Assembly: GCA_013822345.1 (NCBI GenBank)
Contig: PNKH01000004.1
Location: 1-64,000 of the forward strand
Direction of reading: 5' to 3'
From: Isosphaera sp.
Lineage (GTDB): Bacteria; Planctomycetota; Planctomycetia; Gemmatales; Gemmataceae
DNA length: 64,000 nt
Below the pieces are notes generated by a model, which was given only the letters and a program-made list of their open reading frames with translations, was not told the origin of the DNA and did no database searches. This document shows, piece after piece, positions 26,585 through 35,265 of the stretch; the first letter of the stretch is position 1; every line of letters begins with the position of its first letter. Both the position numbers and the translations under genes were made by a program.

Positions 26585-28948
26585 CTACGCGGGCGCCGGC
26601 CGCTCCCGCCGACTCCCGACGTACAACAGGAACGCGGCGAGCAGCCCGAACACCGCCACCGCCACCACCTTCGCCGTCCCGTCCGCGTCCGGCTTCCACT
26701 CCGGCTTCCCCGTCTCCGGGTTCGGGGCCGCGAACAGGTGGAACCCGAAGTTCAGGGCCTGCGTCAGGTCGTCGGAGAACGAGAAGAACGCGATCAGCAG
26801 CCCGCACAGGGTGCCGCCGGCGATGTACCCGCTGGCGAGCAACACCCCCGGGCTGGTCTCCGCCTCGGCCTCCGACCGCGCCCCGCCGCCGCGCAGCCGG
26901 TCGGCCAGGAGCCGCACCATCCCGCCGACGAAGATCGGGACGGTCGAGGCCAGCGACAGGTACATCCCGACCGCGACCGGCAGGGCCGACACCCCGCACA
27001 GCTCCAGGGCGACCGCGATCGTCACCCCGGTCAGGATCAGGCTCCACTCCAGCGTCCCGCCCAGGATCCCCCGGATGATGTTCGCGAACAGGGCCGGCTG
27101 CGGGGCCTCCGTGAACCCCTTCGGGGCGTCGTTCCCCGCGTCGTCGGTCTCCGCCACCCGGTCGATCGGCACGTCCGCCCGGTACGCCGGCCGGCCGGCC
27201 TCGTCCACCAGGTACCGGCCCGGCTTGAGCCGGTCGTGCTCGTCCTTCCGGACGTGCACCACCCGGTACTCCTTCGTGTCCGCCTCCCACCCCGGGCGGG
27301 TCCCGTCGGCCTCCACCTTCCGGTCGTACGGCTTGCCCGGCCGCTCGGCCGGGGCGCCCTCCGGGACCTTCACCACGGCGTCCGCCGGGAACCCCTTCTT
27401 CGTGTAGTGCGTCCCGCCGCGGTTCAGGTAGAGCATGGTCGCCCCGATCACCAGGGCCGACGTGACCGCCCCGATCAGGATCGCCCACTGCTGCTTCGAC
27501 GGGGTCGCCCCGACCAGGTATCCGGTCTTCAGGTCCTGCGACGTGGTCCCGCCGTTCGACGCCGCGATGCACACCACGGCCGCGACCATCAGGGCGGTGA
27601 GCCAGTAGTCCGGCCCGTTCCGGCCGAGCACCAGGAAGATCAGGCAGACCATCAGCAGGGCGGCGATGGTCATGCCCGAGATCGGGTTGGACGAGCTGCC
27701 GACCTCGCCGGTCAGCCGGCTCGACACGGTCACGAACAGGAACCCGAACAGGAGCATCAGCCCGGCCCCGAGCAGCCCGAACGGGTTCAGCCCGAGGCCG
27801 AGGCCGGGCACCGCCGCGAGGACCAGCACCAGCGCCAGGCTGCCCCACAGGACGACGGTCATCGGCAGGTCGCGGTCGGTCCGCCCGGCCGACACCCCGC
27901 CGCCGGCCCGGCTGGCCCGCAGGTCCCGGAGGCCGGCGGCGACCGACCCGAAGATCAGCGGCAGGGCCCGGCACATGCTGATGATCCCGCCGGCCGCCAC
28001 CGCCCCGGCCCCGATGTACCGGACGTAGTTCTCCTTCAGCCCGCCGGGCGACATGTTCCGGATCAGCCCCGGGTTGTTCAGGTCCTGCGGCTTGTCCGGG
28101 TTCCACTCGGCCGGCGGGACCGGCTCGGTCAGCTTCTCGCCGAAGGTGGCGATCGCCGGGGCCAGGGCGAAGTACGACAGGACCGCCCCGGCCATCATCA
28201 GGCAGGCGATCCGCGGGCCGATCAGAAACCCGACCCCGATCAGCTCCGGTGCGAGTTCGCCACTGAGTTGCCCGCCCTTCAACCCGCCCTTCGCCCCGGT
28301 CGTCGGGTCCACGGTGTACAGCCGGACCGACGGGACCGACGCCCACAGGTTCGCCGCCCCGGTCAGGAACTTGTGCACCAGGGCGATCCCGAACCCGACG
28401 AACACCATCTTCGCCGTCGCCCCGCCCTTCTCCCCGGCCACCAGCACCTCGGCGCACGCCGTCCCCTCCGGGTAGATCAGCTTGCCGTGCTGCTTGACGA
28501 TGAACGCCCGCCGCAGCGGGATCATCATCAGGATCCCGAGCACCGCCCCGAGCACCGACACCGTCATCACCCGCACCGGGTCCATCTCGAACCCGAGCAA
28601 GAGCAGTGCCGGCATCGTCACCCCGACCCCGAACGCGATACTCTCCCCGGCGCTCCCGGCCGTCTGGACGACGTTGTTCTCCAGGATCGTCGTCTTCCGG
28701 ACGTTGAACGCTTTCGAGATCGCCCGGAACAGGGTGATCGACAGGACCGCGATCGGGACCGACGCGGAGACGGTGAGGCCGACCTTCAGCACCAGGTACA
28801 GCGACGATGCCCCGAAGACGATGCCGAGGACAGTACCGGCAAGGATCGCCGGCAGGGTGAACTCGGGCGGGGACTCGGCCGGCGGGACGAACGGCTGGTG
28901 CGGCGGCGCCTCGGGGGCGTCCGCCCCCGGCGGCTTCGGGTCCGACAT
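26585..28948 (-). CDS. OPT-family oligopeptide transporter
   Basis: A 787-residue integral membrane protein with about 14 or more predicted helices. The N-terminal region FTLPAILAGTVLGIVFGASS, the NNVVQTAGSAGESIAFGVG segment, and late motifs such as ASGYIAGGTLCGLL fit the OPT family. This family couples oligopeptide or metal-chelate uptake to proton flow. A large soluble insert around residues 515-620 contains charged sequence (VKVPEGAPAERPGKPYDRK) and is bigger than in many relatives. Substrate cannot be deduced. It stands alone, convergent with zwf. Confidence 0.9.
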   Translation of the reverse strand: MSDPKPPGADAPEAPPHQPFVPPAESPPEFTLPAILAGTVLGIVFGASSLYLVLKVGLTVSASVPIAVLSITLFRAISKAFNVRKTTILENNVVQTAGSAGESIAFGVGVTMPALLLLGFEMDPVRVMTVSVLGAVLGILMMIPLRRAFIVKQHGKLIYPEGTACAEVLVAGEKGGATAKMVFVGFGIALVHKFLTGAANLWASVPSVRLYTVDPTTGAKGGLKGGQLSGELAPELIGVGFLIGPRIACLMMAGAVLSYFALAPAIATFGEKLTEPVPPAEWNPDKPQDLNNPGLIRNMSPGGLKENYVRYIGAGAVAAGGIISMCRALPLIFGSVAAGLRDLRASRAGGGVSAGRTDRDLPMTVVLWGSLALVLVLAAVPGLGLGLNPFGLLGAGLMLLFGFLFVTVSSRLTGEVGSSSNPISGMTIAALLMVCLIFLVLGRNGPDYWLTALMVAAVVCIAASNGGTTSQDLKTGYLVGATPSKQQWAILIGAVTSALVIGATMLYLNRGGTHYTKKGFPADAVVKVPEGAPAERPGKPYDRKVEADGTRPGWEADTKEYRVVHVRKDEHDRLKPGRYLVDEAGRPAYRADVPIDRVAETDDAGNDAPKGFTEAPQPALFANIIRGILGGTLEWSLILTGVTIAVALELCGVSALPVAVGMYLSLASTVPIFVGGMVRLLADRLRGGGARSEAEAETSPGVLLASGYIAGGTLCGLLIAFFSFSDDLTQALNFGFHLFAAPNPETGKPEWKPDADGTAKVVAVAVFGLLAAFLLYVGSRRERPAPA

Positions 28949-29019
28949 GGCGGGACTCGGTTCGGGTGTGGACGGGGAGATGTGCGAAAGCTTACCCGCC
29001 GCGGCGGAGAAGGGAAGGG

Positions 29020-29077
29020 CCGAGCCGGGCGCGTGGGCGACGGGCTTCGGCTTCCGTCGCTCACGCGCCCGGCTCGG
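29020..29077. repeat. PAL-F variant carrying a stop codon, 24-bp arms
   Basis: Arms 29020-29043 and 29054-29077 pair with one mismatch. Relative to PAL-F, the GAA of the left arm and its partner TTC are replaced by GGC-type bases on both arms. The right arm includes 29061-29063, the stop of the zinc-ribbon gene. Confidence 0.8.
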
Positions 29078-30080
29078 ACGGGTCGCCGAGGACCAGGTCG
29101 AGGACCCAGCACCCGCGGACGTGCTCGCCGCCGGACCGGCAGTGCGACAGCAGCTCCGCTTCCTCGTCCGGGCACCCGGCGTCCTGGAGGGCGTCGGCCA
29201 GCACCGGCATCCCGGAGAAGTCCCGGGCTTCCCACATCCCGCGGGCCAGGGACAGCACGGTGCCGGTCCGCCACCCCGGGTCGAGGGCGGCCGGGCGGAA
29301 CGGGTTGCCGAAGATGTCCCGGGCGGCGAGGCGGTGGGCCGCCTCCTCCGTCGGGACCACGTTCCACCAGCCCTGGAAGTGGTCGGCCGCGGCCCGGGCC
29401 AGGGCCTCGTACGCCGCCACCCGGGCCGGGTCCGGCGACCGGCCGAGGACGCCGTCGGTGTGCGGGTCGGCCATCCCCCGGGCCACCGCTGACAGGTGCG
29501 GGGTCAGCCGGTCGCCGGGGCGGAGGGCGTCGGTCCCGGCGTCCGGGAAGGCGTTCCGGAGGGCGTCGATCACCCCGGCGCGGTGCGGCTCCAACTCCGG
29601 CGCGAGCGGGAAGGCGGCCAGCGACCGCGGCGGGAACCGGCGGTCCCGCTCCGCCTCCCGGCACCCAGTCGCCACCCGGGCGACCCACTGCTGGAGGTCG
29701 CCGGTGTCCCCGCGCGCCCACGCCCCGGCGACGCCCCACACCGCCCGGGCGACGTCCGCCGCCGGGCCGCCGGCGACGGCCGGCGGGTCGTTCAGCAGGT
29801 CCGCGGCCGCCCGGTCGAGGGCCGCCGGGTCGTGCCGGCCGAGCGCCTCGGCCGCCGCGGCGGCGCTCGGCCGGCACGACCCGGCCCGGCGCAGGCATTC
29901 CGCGGCGAGGGCCAGCAGGGCGCGGGTGGTGCGCTGTCGGCGGGGCCGGTCGGGGAAGTCCGGGATGGGGCCGGCCAGCCCCCACAGCGGTTGGCCCCCG
30001 GCCGGCGGGGCGCAGTGCCAGCACCGCCGGCCGTCCCAGGCGTAACTGAACCCGCACGACCGGCAGCGGGGCGTCGGCAT
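29061..30080 (-). CDS. planctomycete protein with N-terminal zinc ribbon, unknown function
   Basis: A 339-residue protein. The N-terminus MPTPRCRSCGFSYAWDG and the following RRCWHCA provide two CxxC pairs, likely a zinc ribbon. The remainder is helical and rich in Ala/Arg. It ends with a GNPFRP...WRTGTVLSLARGMWEARDF...CWVLDL region that I recognise as a C-terminal module common in Gemmata-like genomes but cannot assign a function. GGAG precedes the chosen ATG. The last residues (SEPGA) and the stop are encoded by a PAL-F palindrome arm, so the C-terminus has probably been altered by the element. Confidence 0.55.
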   Translation of the reverse strand: MPTPRCRSCGFSYAWDGRRCWHCAPPAGGQPLWGLAGPIPDFPDRPRRQRTTRALLALAAECLRRAGSCRPSAAAAAEALGRHDPAALDRAAADLLNDPPAVAGGPAADVARAVWGVAGAWARGDTGDLQQWVARVATGCREAERDRRFPPRSLAAFPLAPELEPHRAGVIDALRNAFPDAGTDALRPGDRLTPHLSAVARGMADPHTDGVLGRSPDPARVAAYEALARAAADHFQGWWNVVPTEEAAHRLAARDIFGNPFRPAALDPGWRTGTVLSLARGMWEARDFSGMPVLADALQDAGCPDEEAELLSHCRSGGEHVRGCWVLDLVLGDPSEPGA

Positions 30081-30136
30081 GGCGGGCTCCGGGCCGGGGG
30101 CGGACACCCGGTCATGCTAGCAGACCCGCCCGCACC

Positions 30137-30559
30137 CTACCCCTTCGGCTTCTTCTTCGGCGGCTTCGGCGGGTCGGGGTCGCGGTCCGGCTCCGAGTCG
30201 CCCTGCCCGACCTGGTCCTCGGCGAACCGGAACGCCTCCCGCTCCGCCCGCTCCCACTCCCCCGAACGGGCCATGGCGACGATCCGGTCGAACCCGGCTC
30301 GCTCCTCCGGCGTCATCTTCCCCTCCCGGGTCAGTTGCTCCAGCCGGGCCTCGACCCGCCCCAGCCGGGCCTCGTCCCGGGTGTTGCACGCCGCGTACAA
30401 CAGCCGCATCAGCGACAGCGACTCCCGGCTCGTCACCGGCGGGTACTGCCGGCACCCGGGCCACCAGATCACCACGAGCGGGACGGCCAGCACCGCCGCC
30501 GCCCCGACCAGCCAGCGGAGCCGCGAGCGCGGCGCGTCGTCGTCGGGGTTAGTGGTCAC
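30137..30559 (-). CDS. small single-helix membrane protein
   Basis: A 140-residue protein of unknown function. One membrane helix (about 15-33, WLVGAAAVLAVPLVVIWWPG) is followed by an acidic helical region and a Pro/Lys-rich end (PPKPPKKKPKG). It overlaps the upstream DUF1559 gene by 11 bases, so co-translation is likely. The pairing suggests a role with the prepilin-like protein, which is inference. Confidence 0.65.
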   Translation of the reverse strand: MTTNPDDDAPRSRLRWLVGAAAVLAVPLVVIWWPGCRQYPPVTSRESLSLMRLLYAACNTRDEARLGRVEARLEQLTREGKMTPEERAGFDRIVAMARSGEWERAEREAFRFAEDQVGQGDSEPDRDPDPPKPPKKKPKG

Positions 30560-31517
30560 CGGGAACGTCCCCCAGGTTCATGCTCGACAGGGCTGCCCAG
30601 GTGTTCAGGTTGACCCGGGTCGCGATGAACCGCACCGACCCGTCCCCGAACAGCACCTGGCCGCCCGGCCACGGGGCGTACATCTGGCAGACGTGACACG
30701 TCGGGAAGCTCGGCGGGTGGACCACCCCCGGCTCGCCGTCCGCCGGCCCGCTGTGGCACAGCACCAGGGTGGCGCCCGCGTCGCACTCGGTGAACGGGAA
30801 CCGGCCCGGGTCGTTCGGGCAGACCTCCGCCCCCGGCACCACCCCGACCCACGTCTTGTCGCTGACCGTGGTGTGCTCCCCGACGAACACCGTCTGGCTC
30901 AGCCCGTCGGTGACGTTCCCCTTCCGGGTCCGCGAGTTGCGGAAGAACGGCCCGGTCCCGGGGATCCCGGACAGGTCCGCCAGGTCGTACGCCCACGACT
31001 CGTCCTGCCCGTTGTTGGCGACGTAGTGGCTGATGCCGAACTCGGCGAGGACCGCCCCGCCGGCGTCCCGCACCCGCATCGTCGGCCCGGCGTTCGGGGC
31101 GCCCGGGTTGACGAACACCTTGACGGTGCTCCGGACCGCGGCCGCGTTCGTCGGGTGGTCACACGGGAGGTCGAGGCGGAGCTGGCGGAACAGCGGGTCC
31201 TGTTCGAGGTACGGCAGGAGGAACGTGCCCCACGCCCACCCCGGGCCGGTGTCGACGGCCGGGACCGGCTGACCCGGGAGGCCGGCCTGGTAGCCCGGCG
31301 GGTAGCGGCCGGTCACGCCCTCGGAGTTGTGCAGGGCGACGCCGATCTGCTTGAGGTTGTTGGTGCTCTGGGTGCGGGCCGCCGCCTCGCGCACCTTCTG
31401 GACGGCCGGGAGGAGGAGGCCGATCAGCATCCCGATGATGGCGATGACCACCAGCAGCTCGATCAGGGTGAACCCGGGTGATGGGCGGTGGCGTGGGATG
31501 TGCGGCATCGAATGCAT
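30549..31517 (-). CDS. DUF1559 prepilin-like protein
   Basis: A 322-residue protein. The N-terminus GFTLIELLVVIAIIGMLIGL is a type IV prepilin cleavage and methylation segment. It is followed by LLPAVQKVREAAARTQSTNNL, the diagnostic DUF1559 motif. The C-terminal region WPGGQVLFGDGSVRFI is the H-X9-DG type end seen across the family. These proteins are hugely expanded in planctomycetes and are thought to be exported by pseudopilus machinery, but their function is unproven. ATG codons at 31517 and 31508 are both possible starts. An AT-rich dyad lies 34 bases upstream. Confidence 0.9.
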   Translation of the reverse strand: MHSMPHIPRHRPSPGFTLIELLVVIAIIGMLIGLLLPAVQKVREAAARTQSTNNLKQIGVALHNSEGVTGRYPPGYQAGLPGQPVPAVDTGPGWAWGTFLLPYLEQDPLFRQLRLDLPCDHPTNAAAVRSTVKVFVNPGAPNAGPTMRVRDAGGAVLAEFGISHYVANNGQDESWAYDLADLSGIPGTGPFFRNSRTRKGNVTDGLSQTVFVGEHTTVSDKTWVGVVPGAEVCPNDPGRFPFTECDAGATLVLCHSGPADGEPGVVHPPSFPTCHVCQMYAPWPGGQVLFGDGSVRFIATRVNLNTWAALSSMNLGDVPGDH

Positions 31518-31550
31518 CAGTTGATAGAGGAAGGGCGAAGTCGATCATTA

Positions 31551-31563
31551 GTTTAGACTAAAC
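31551..31563. promoter_or_regulatory. AT-rich operator-like dyad GTTTAGACTAAAC
   Basis: A perfect 13-bp dyad, with partly symmetric flanks (TTA on one side, AAA on the other), lies 34 bases upstream of the DUF1559 start. The surrounding AT content is unlike the rest of the window. It looks like a repressor site for a small dimeric regulator. No regulator gene is adjacent. Confidence 0.4.
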
Positions 31564-31614
31564 AAATGCTTCGTCAACACTTGTTCTGCTACAGTGGTGA
31601 TCGGGTACGTCGAA

Positions 31615-31714
31615 CCCAGGCCGTTGGCCTGGGCTGAGGGAGATCGGCCCTTCGGGCCTGAAGAGTCTGAGCCCCGAAGGGGCGGCCTCCCTCAGCCCAG
31701 GCCAACGGCCTGGG
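31615..31714. repeat. PAL-C palindrome, perfect 28-bp arms
   Basis: Arms 31615-31642 and 31687-31714 pair perfectly and contain CCCAGGCCGTTGGCCTGGGC. The loop holds two further hairpins at 31646-31658 and 31671-31683 (GCCCC-GAA-GGGGC). Like the PAL-C copy near 19130, it lies in a divergent promoter gap rather than after a stop codon. Confidence 0.9.
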
Positions 31715-31784
31715 ACCCACGTCCACGGCCCGGAGTCGACCAACACGGCCCGGGCCAATGACCCGGATGTGAAAGGGCAGGGCG

Positions 31785-33095
31785 GTGACCGAGGCGGAAG
31801 CGTTCCTCCAACGGGTTCGCGCGTTCCCGGACGACGACACCCCGCGCCTGATCTTCGCCGACTGGCTGGAAGAACAGGACGGCGGGGTGGCGCGGGCCAC
31901 GTTCATCCGCGTCCAGGTCGCCCTGACCCGGCTCGGGGACGAGGCGGACACCGTCCGCGACCGCCTCCGGGCCGCCGAGCGCGACCTCCTCGACGCCCAC
32001 CGCGAGGAGTGGACGGCGGCGTTCCGTGGGCTGGCGACCGGGCTCGAGTTCCGCCGCGGGTTCGTCGAGGAGGTGAAGGTCGCGGCCCGGCCGTTCGTCC
32101 GCCGGGCCCACGAGCTGTTCGCCGCCGCCCCGGTCCGGCACGTCCACCTGCTCGACGCCGGCAGCAGCCTCGACGCCGCCCTACGCTGCCCGTACCTGTC
32201 CCGCCTCACCGCCCTGACCGTCTACGCCCAGCACGCCGGCGAGCCGCTCGCCCGGGCGGTCGCCGGGTCGGAGCACCTGTCCGGGTTGAAGGCCCTCCAC
32301 CTCGGGCGGAACCGGCTGGAGGACGACGCGGCCGATCACCTCGCGGGGAGCGCCGTGCTGGCGAACCTGGAGGAGTTGGACCTGGCGGAGAACGAGCTGG
32401 GGGAGACGGGGGCGGCGGCGCTGGCGGCGTCGCCGCACCTGGGCGGGCTGCGGCGGCTGGAACTGGGCGGCAACCGGCTCGGGCCGGCCGGGGCGGAGGC
32501 GCTGGGGGCGTCGGAGCGGCTGGCCGGGCTGCACCGGCTGGGGCTCCGGGGGAACGAGGTCGGGGCCGGCCGGCTCTACACCCTGACCCGCGCGTCCGAA
32601 CTGCTCCGCGTCCCGGAACTCGACCTGTCCGCGAACGGGCTGACGGCGGCCGGGCTGCGGGTCCTGCTCACCCGCCGGCCCGGCCCGGCCGCGGTGCGGC
32701 TGCGCGACCTCGACCTCGGGCACAACGCCGGCCTCGGGGACGACGGGGCGCGGGTGCTGGCCGGGTGCCCGCACCTGGCCGGGGTGCGGGCCCTGCGGCT
32801 GTCCGACTGCGGGGTCGGGAACGACGGCGCCCGGGCTCTGGCGGAGAGCCCGTACCTGGACCAGCTCGCCACCCTGGACCTGTCGAACAACCCGGTCGGC
32901 GACCCCGGGTTCCGGGCGTTCCTCGACACCCCCCACCTCCGCTCCCTGTGCCGCCTCACCGCCCCCACCCTCGGGGTCTCGTCCCGGATGCAGCACGCCC
33001 TCGACGCCCGGTTCCGCCGCGGTCCAGGTTTGCCTTGCCCCTCGCCGACCGGCGGGTATAGTCCCGGCCCCCGACACCACGGACCCGAGCGATGA
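31785..33095 (+). CDS. TIGR02996 domain / leucine-rich repeat protein
   Basis: A 436-residue protein. Residues 1-45 (EAEAFLQRVRAFPDDDTPRL then FADWLEEQ and ATFIRVQ) form the TIGR02996 repeat-companion domain, first defined in Gemmata obscuriglobus. Residues about 150-400 are leucine-rich repeats of ribonuclease-inhibitor type (LEELDLAENELGETGAAALA, LRRLELGGNRLGPAGAEALG). There is no signal peptide, so it is probably cytoplasmic and mediates protein binding. The start is GTG with an AAAGG-type ribosome site. The stop overlaps the following lipoprotein start (ATGA). Confidence 0.85.
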   Translation: MTEAEAFLQRVRAFPDDDTPRLIFADWLEEQDGGVARATFIRVQVALTRLGDEADTVRDRLRAAERDLLDAHREEWTAAFRGLATGLEFRRGFVEEVKVAARPFVRRAHELFAAAPVRHVHLLDAGSSLDAALRCPYLSRLTALTVYAQHAGEPLARAVAGSEHLSGLKALHLGRNRLEDDAADHLAGSAVLANLEELDLAENELGETGAAALAASPHLGGLRRLELGGNRLGPAGAEALGASERLAGLHRLGLRGNEVGAGRLYTLTRASELLRVPELDLSANGLTAAGLRVLLTRRPGPAAVRLRDLDLGHNAGLGDDGARVLAGCPHLAGVRALRLSDCGVGNDGARALAESPYLDQLATLDLSNNPVGDPGFRAFLDTPHLRSLCRLTAPTLGVSSRMQHALDARFRRGPGLPCPSPTGGYSPGPRHHGPER

Positions 33096-33886
33096 CCCGA
33101 ACCCCGCCCCGCCGGGCCGCCGGCCTCTTGCTCGTCCTCCTCACCGGGTGCGGGACCACCCGGATGACCGACTCCCCGCGGGCCGCCACCGAGATGCTTC
33201 TCATCTCCCAGGCGGCGGACAACGCCGTCGCCCAGATCGACTTCACCCCGCTCGCCGGCAAGGCGGTGTTCCTGGACGCCTCGGGGGTCCCGGACAAGGA
33301 GGTGGACAAGGGGTACCTGGTCAGCCTCGTCCGGCAGCAGCTGGCCGCGGCCGGGGCCCTGGTGTTCGACGACAAGACCCGGGCCGAGTACGTCGTCGAC
33401 CTCCGGTCCGGCGGGCTCGGGACGGACCGGCACAGCATGCTGGTCGGCACCCCGGCGGTCCAGCTGCCGGGCGTCGTCCCCGGGCTGCCGACCAACCTGA
33501 GCGTCCCGGAGCTCGCCCTGATGAAGAAGAACGACCAGCGCGGGGTGGCGAAGGTGGCGGTGTTCGCGTACAGCCGGGTGACCGGGCGGGCGGTGTGGCA
33601 GTCCGGCACGTCCGAGGCGATCAGCCAGGCGAAGGACACCTGGGTGTTCGGGGCCGGGCCGTTCAGCCGCGGGAGCATCCGGAAGCGGACCGAGCTGGCC
33701 GGGGAGCCGCTCCCGGCGATCCCGACCCTGTTCGGCAGTACCACCCCGACGGGGCCGCCGGCCGGCCCGGTCGGGGAGCAGTTCTTCCCGAACTTCGAGG
33801 CCCCGGCCCCGCCGCGGGTCGTCCCCGCCGGGCTGCTGGGGGTGACGGGTGCGGCGGCGGTCGCGGATCAGCCGGTCGTGCGGTGA
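33092..33886 (+). CDS. planctomycete lipoprotein (DUF6655-like)
   Basis: A 264-residue lipoprotein. The signal peptide ends LLVLLTGCGTTRMTDSPRA, with a lipobox cysteine near 21. The body contains AVFLDASGVPDKEVDKGYLV and WQSGTSEAISQAKDTWVFGAGPF, which I associate with the DUF6655 group. Function is unknown. The C-terminal 50 residues are Pro-rich. Its ATG overlaps the stop of the LRR gene, so the two are translationally coupled even though one product is cytoplasmic and the other exported. Confidence 0.65.
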   Translation: MTRTPPRRAAGLLLVLLTGCGTTRMTDSPRAATEMLLISQAADNAVAQIDFTPLAGKAVFLDASGVPDKEVDKGYLVSLVRQQLAAAGALVFDDKTRAEYVVDLRSGGLGTDRHSMLVGTPAVQLPGVVPGLPTNLSVPELALMKKNDQRGVAKVAVFAYSRVTGRAVWQSGTSEAISQAKDTWVFGAGPFSRGSIRKRTELAGEPLPAIPTLFGSTTPTGPPAGPVGEQFFPNFEAPAPPRVVPAGLLGVTGAAAVADQPVVR

Positions 33887-34011
33887 CCCGGCCGGCCACG
33901 GCGGCGGGAACGCCCGGGCGGGGTGAAGTCGGCCCCCCGGCCGGCCGAAGTGTGGACGTGGCGGGGCGGAGCGGACCGCCCGGCCCTCGACCGACACCCC
34001 CCGGGTGCCCC

Positions 34012-34209
34012 ATGCAACCGTCCGTCCCGAGCCCGTCCGCCCGCGACGCCGAGCCGAACGTCGAACTCCTCCGCCGCACCGGGTGGTCGGTCGGGGTGTC
34101 GGCCGGGGACTACTGTGTCGCCTGGCGGGGCCGGGACGAGGCGGTGTTCGAGTGGCGGTCCGGGGGGTGGCACCAGATCGGCGGCCGCGGCTCCCCGGAC
34201 GGGTTGTGA
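34012..34209 (+). CDS. small 65-residue protein of unknown function
   Basis: An ATG-initiated frame with a hydrophilic N-terminus and a compact aromatic core (RTGWSVGVSAGDYCVAWRG and FEWRSGGWHQIGG). The pattern suggests a small beta-sheet protein. There is no close ribosome site and no recognised family. It stands between the lipoprotein gene and the next small gene. Confidence 0.45.
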   Translation: MQPSVPSPSARDAEPNVELLRRTGWSVGVSAGDYCVAWRGRDEAVFEWRSGGWHQIGGRGSPDGL

Positions 34210-34238
34210 GACCGGTCGGAAGAATCCTCACAATCCGG

Positions 34239-34267
34239 TTGACCCCCCGCCGGGGGCGGGTTAGGGT
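34239..34267 (+). promoter_or_regulatory. sigma-70-like promoter before the 60-residue gene
   Basis: TTGACC (34239-34244) and TAGGGT (34262-34267) are separated by 17 bases. The expected start of transcription lies about 43 bases before the ATG at 34317. It probably drives the small gene and rsmE. Confidence 0.4.
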
Positions 34268-34316
34268 GGGGTTTGATTGTCCCGTCAGATCGCCCTCCCT
34301 CCCCAAGGGTGACACC

Positions 34317-34499
34317 ATGAACGTCGCACCCCGCGACCCCGCGGTCCTGGAGTCGTACCCGACGTTCTGGGACGCCGCCCCGGTCCCGGCCCCGGTCGCC
34401 CCGGTCGCCGCCGAGGACGCCTACACCGCCTTCGTCGCCCGGGCCGAGGACGACCTGCCGGACGAGCCGCCCGCGGCCGAGACCACGTCCGAGTCGTAA
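34317..34499 (+). CDS. small acidic Pro/Ala-rich protein, 60 residues
   Basis: Begins MNVAPRDPAVLESYPTFWDA and ends with an acidic stretch (EDDLPDEPPAAETTSES). No membrane helix, no Cys and no recognised family. The composition suggests a largely disordered protein. It has its own promoter-like sequence and AAGGGTG upstream, and it is followed 11 bases later by rsmE, so both are probably on one transcript. Confidence 0.5.
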   Translation: MNVAPRDPAVLESYPTFWDAAPVPAPVAPVAAEDAYTAFVARAEDDLPDEPPAAETTSES

Positions 34500-34510
34500 C
34501 CCGGCCCCTC

Positions 34511-35203
34511 ATGTCCGACCGGTTCTACACCCCCGACCCGCTCGGCCCCGGCGAGTACGTCCTGTCCGGGGCCGAGGGGCACCACCTCGCCGCCGTCCGG
34601 CGATTCGGCCCCGGCGACCGGGTCACCCTGTTCAACGGCGACGGGCACGACTACCCGGCCGAGGTGCTCGGCGCCGGGAAGAAGTCCGTCACCCTCCGAA
34701 TCCTCCGGGCCGAGGCGGCCGACCGCGAGTTGCCGTTCCCGCTGGTCGTCGGGTCGGCCCTGCCGAAGGGCGACCGGGCCGACTTCCTGGTCGAGAAGCT
34801 GACCGAGCTCGGGGTGACCCGGTTCGTCCCGCTGGTGACGGCGCGGGCGGTGGTCCGGCCGAAGGCGTCGGTGGCGGAGAAGTTCGCCCGGGCGGTAGTC
34901 GAGGCGAGCAAGCAGTGCGGGCGGAGCCGGCTGATGGCGGTCGACCCGCCGCGGGCCTGGGACGAGTTCCTGGCGCTGCCCGACCTGCCCGAATCGCGGT
35001 GGGTGCTGCGCCCCGGCCCGGGCCGGGTCGGAACGGCGGGGGAGGGCGGGGCGGCGGTGGCGGTCGGGCCGGAAGGGGGCTTCACGGCGGACGAGGTGGC
35101 GGCGGCCGAGGCGGCCGGGTGGCGGGCGGCGGGGCTCGGGCCGCGGGTGCTGCGGGTGGAGACGGCGGCCGTCGCGGCGGCGGCACTGTGGTCGACCGCG
35201 TAG
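34511..35203 (+). CDS. rsmE: 16S rRNA (uracil-1498-N3)-methyltransferase
   Basis: A 230-residue SPOUT methyltransferase that methylates U1498 of 16S rRNA using S-adenosylmethionine. The N-terminal PUA-like region (EGHHLAAVRRFGPGDRVTLF) and the trefoil-knot motifs VGPEGGFTADEV and LGPRVLRVETAAVAA identify it. Length is normal for the family. The TAG stop touches the first base of a PAL-G palindrome. Confidence 0.95.
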   Translation: MSDRFYTPDPLGPGEYVLSGAEGHHLAAVRRFGPGDRVTLFNGDGHDYPAEVLGAGKKSVTLRILRAEAADRELPFPLVVGSALPKGDRADFLVEKLTELGVTRFVPLVTARAVVRPKASVAEKFARAVVEASKQCGRSRLMAVDPPRAWDEFLALPDLPESRWVLRPGPGRVGTAGEGGAAVAVGPEGGFTADEVAAAEAAGWRAAGLGPRVLRVETAAVAAAALWSTA

Positions 35204-35262
35204 CTCCCGCCGCTTGCGGCGTTGCGGGCGACGACGCCCGCAACGCCGCAAGCGGCGGGAGC
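35203..35262. repeat. PAL-G palindrome copy 1, perfect 28-bp arms
   Basis: Arms 35203-35230 and 35235-35262 with only a 4-nt loop; core CCGCCGCTTGCGGCGTTGCG. It fills the gap between the convergent rsmE and kinase genes, starting at the last base of one stop and ending 4 bases from the other. Confidence 0.9.
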
Positions 35263-35265
35263 GGG

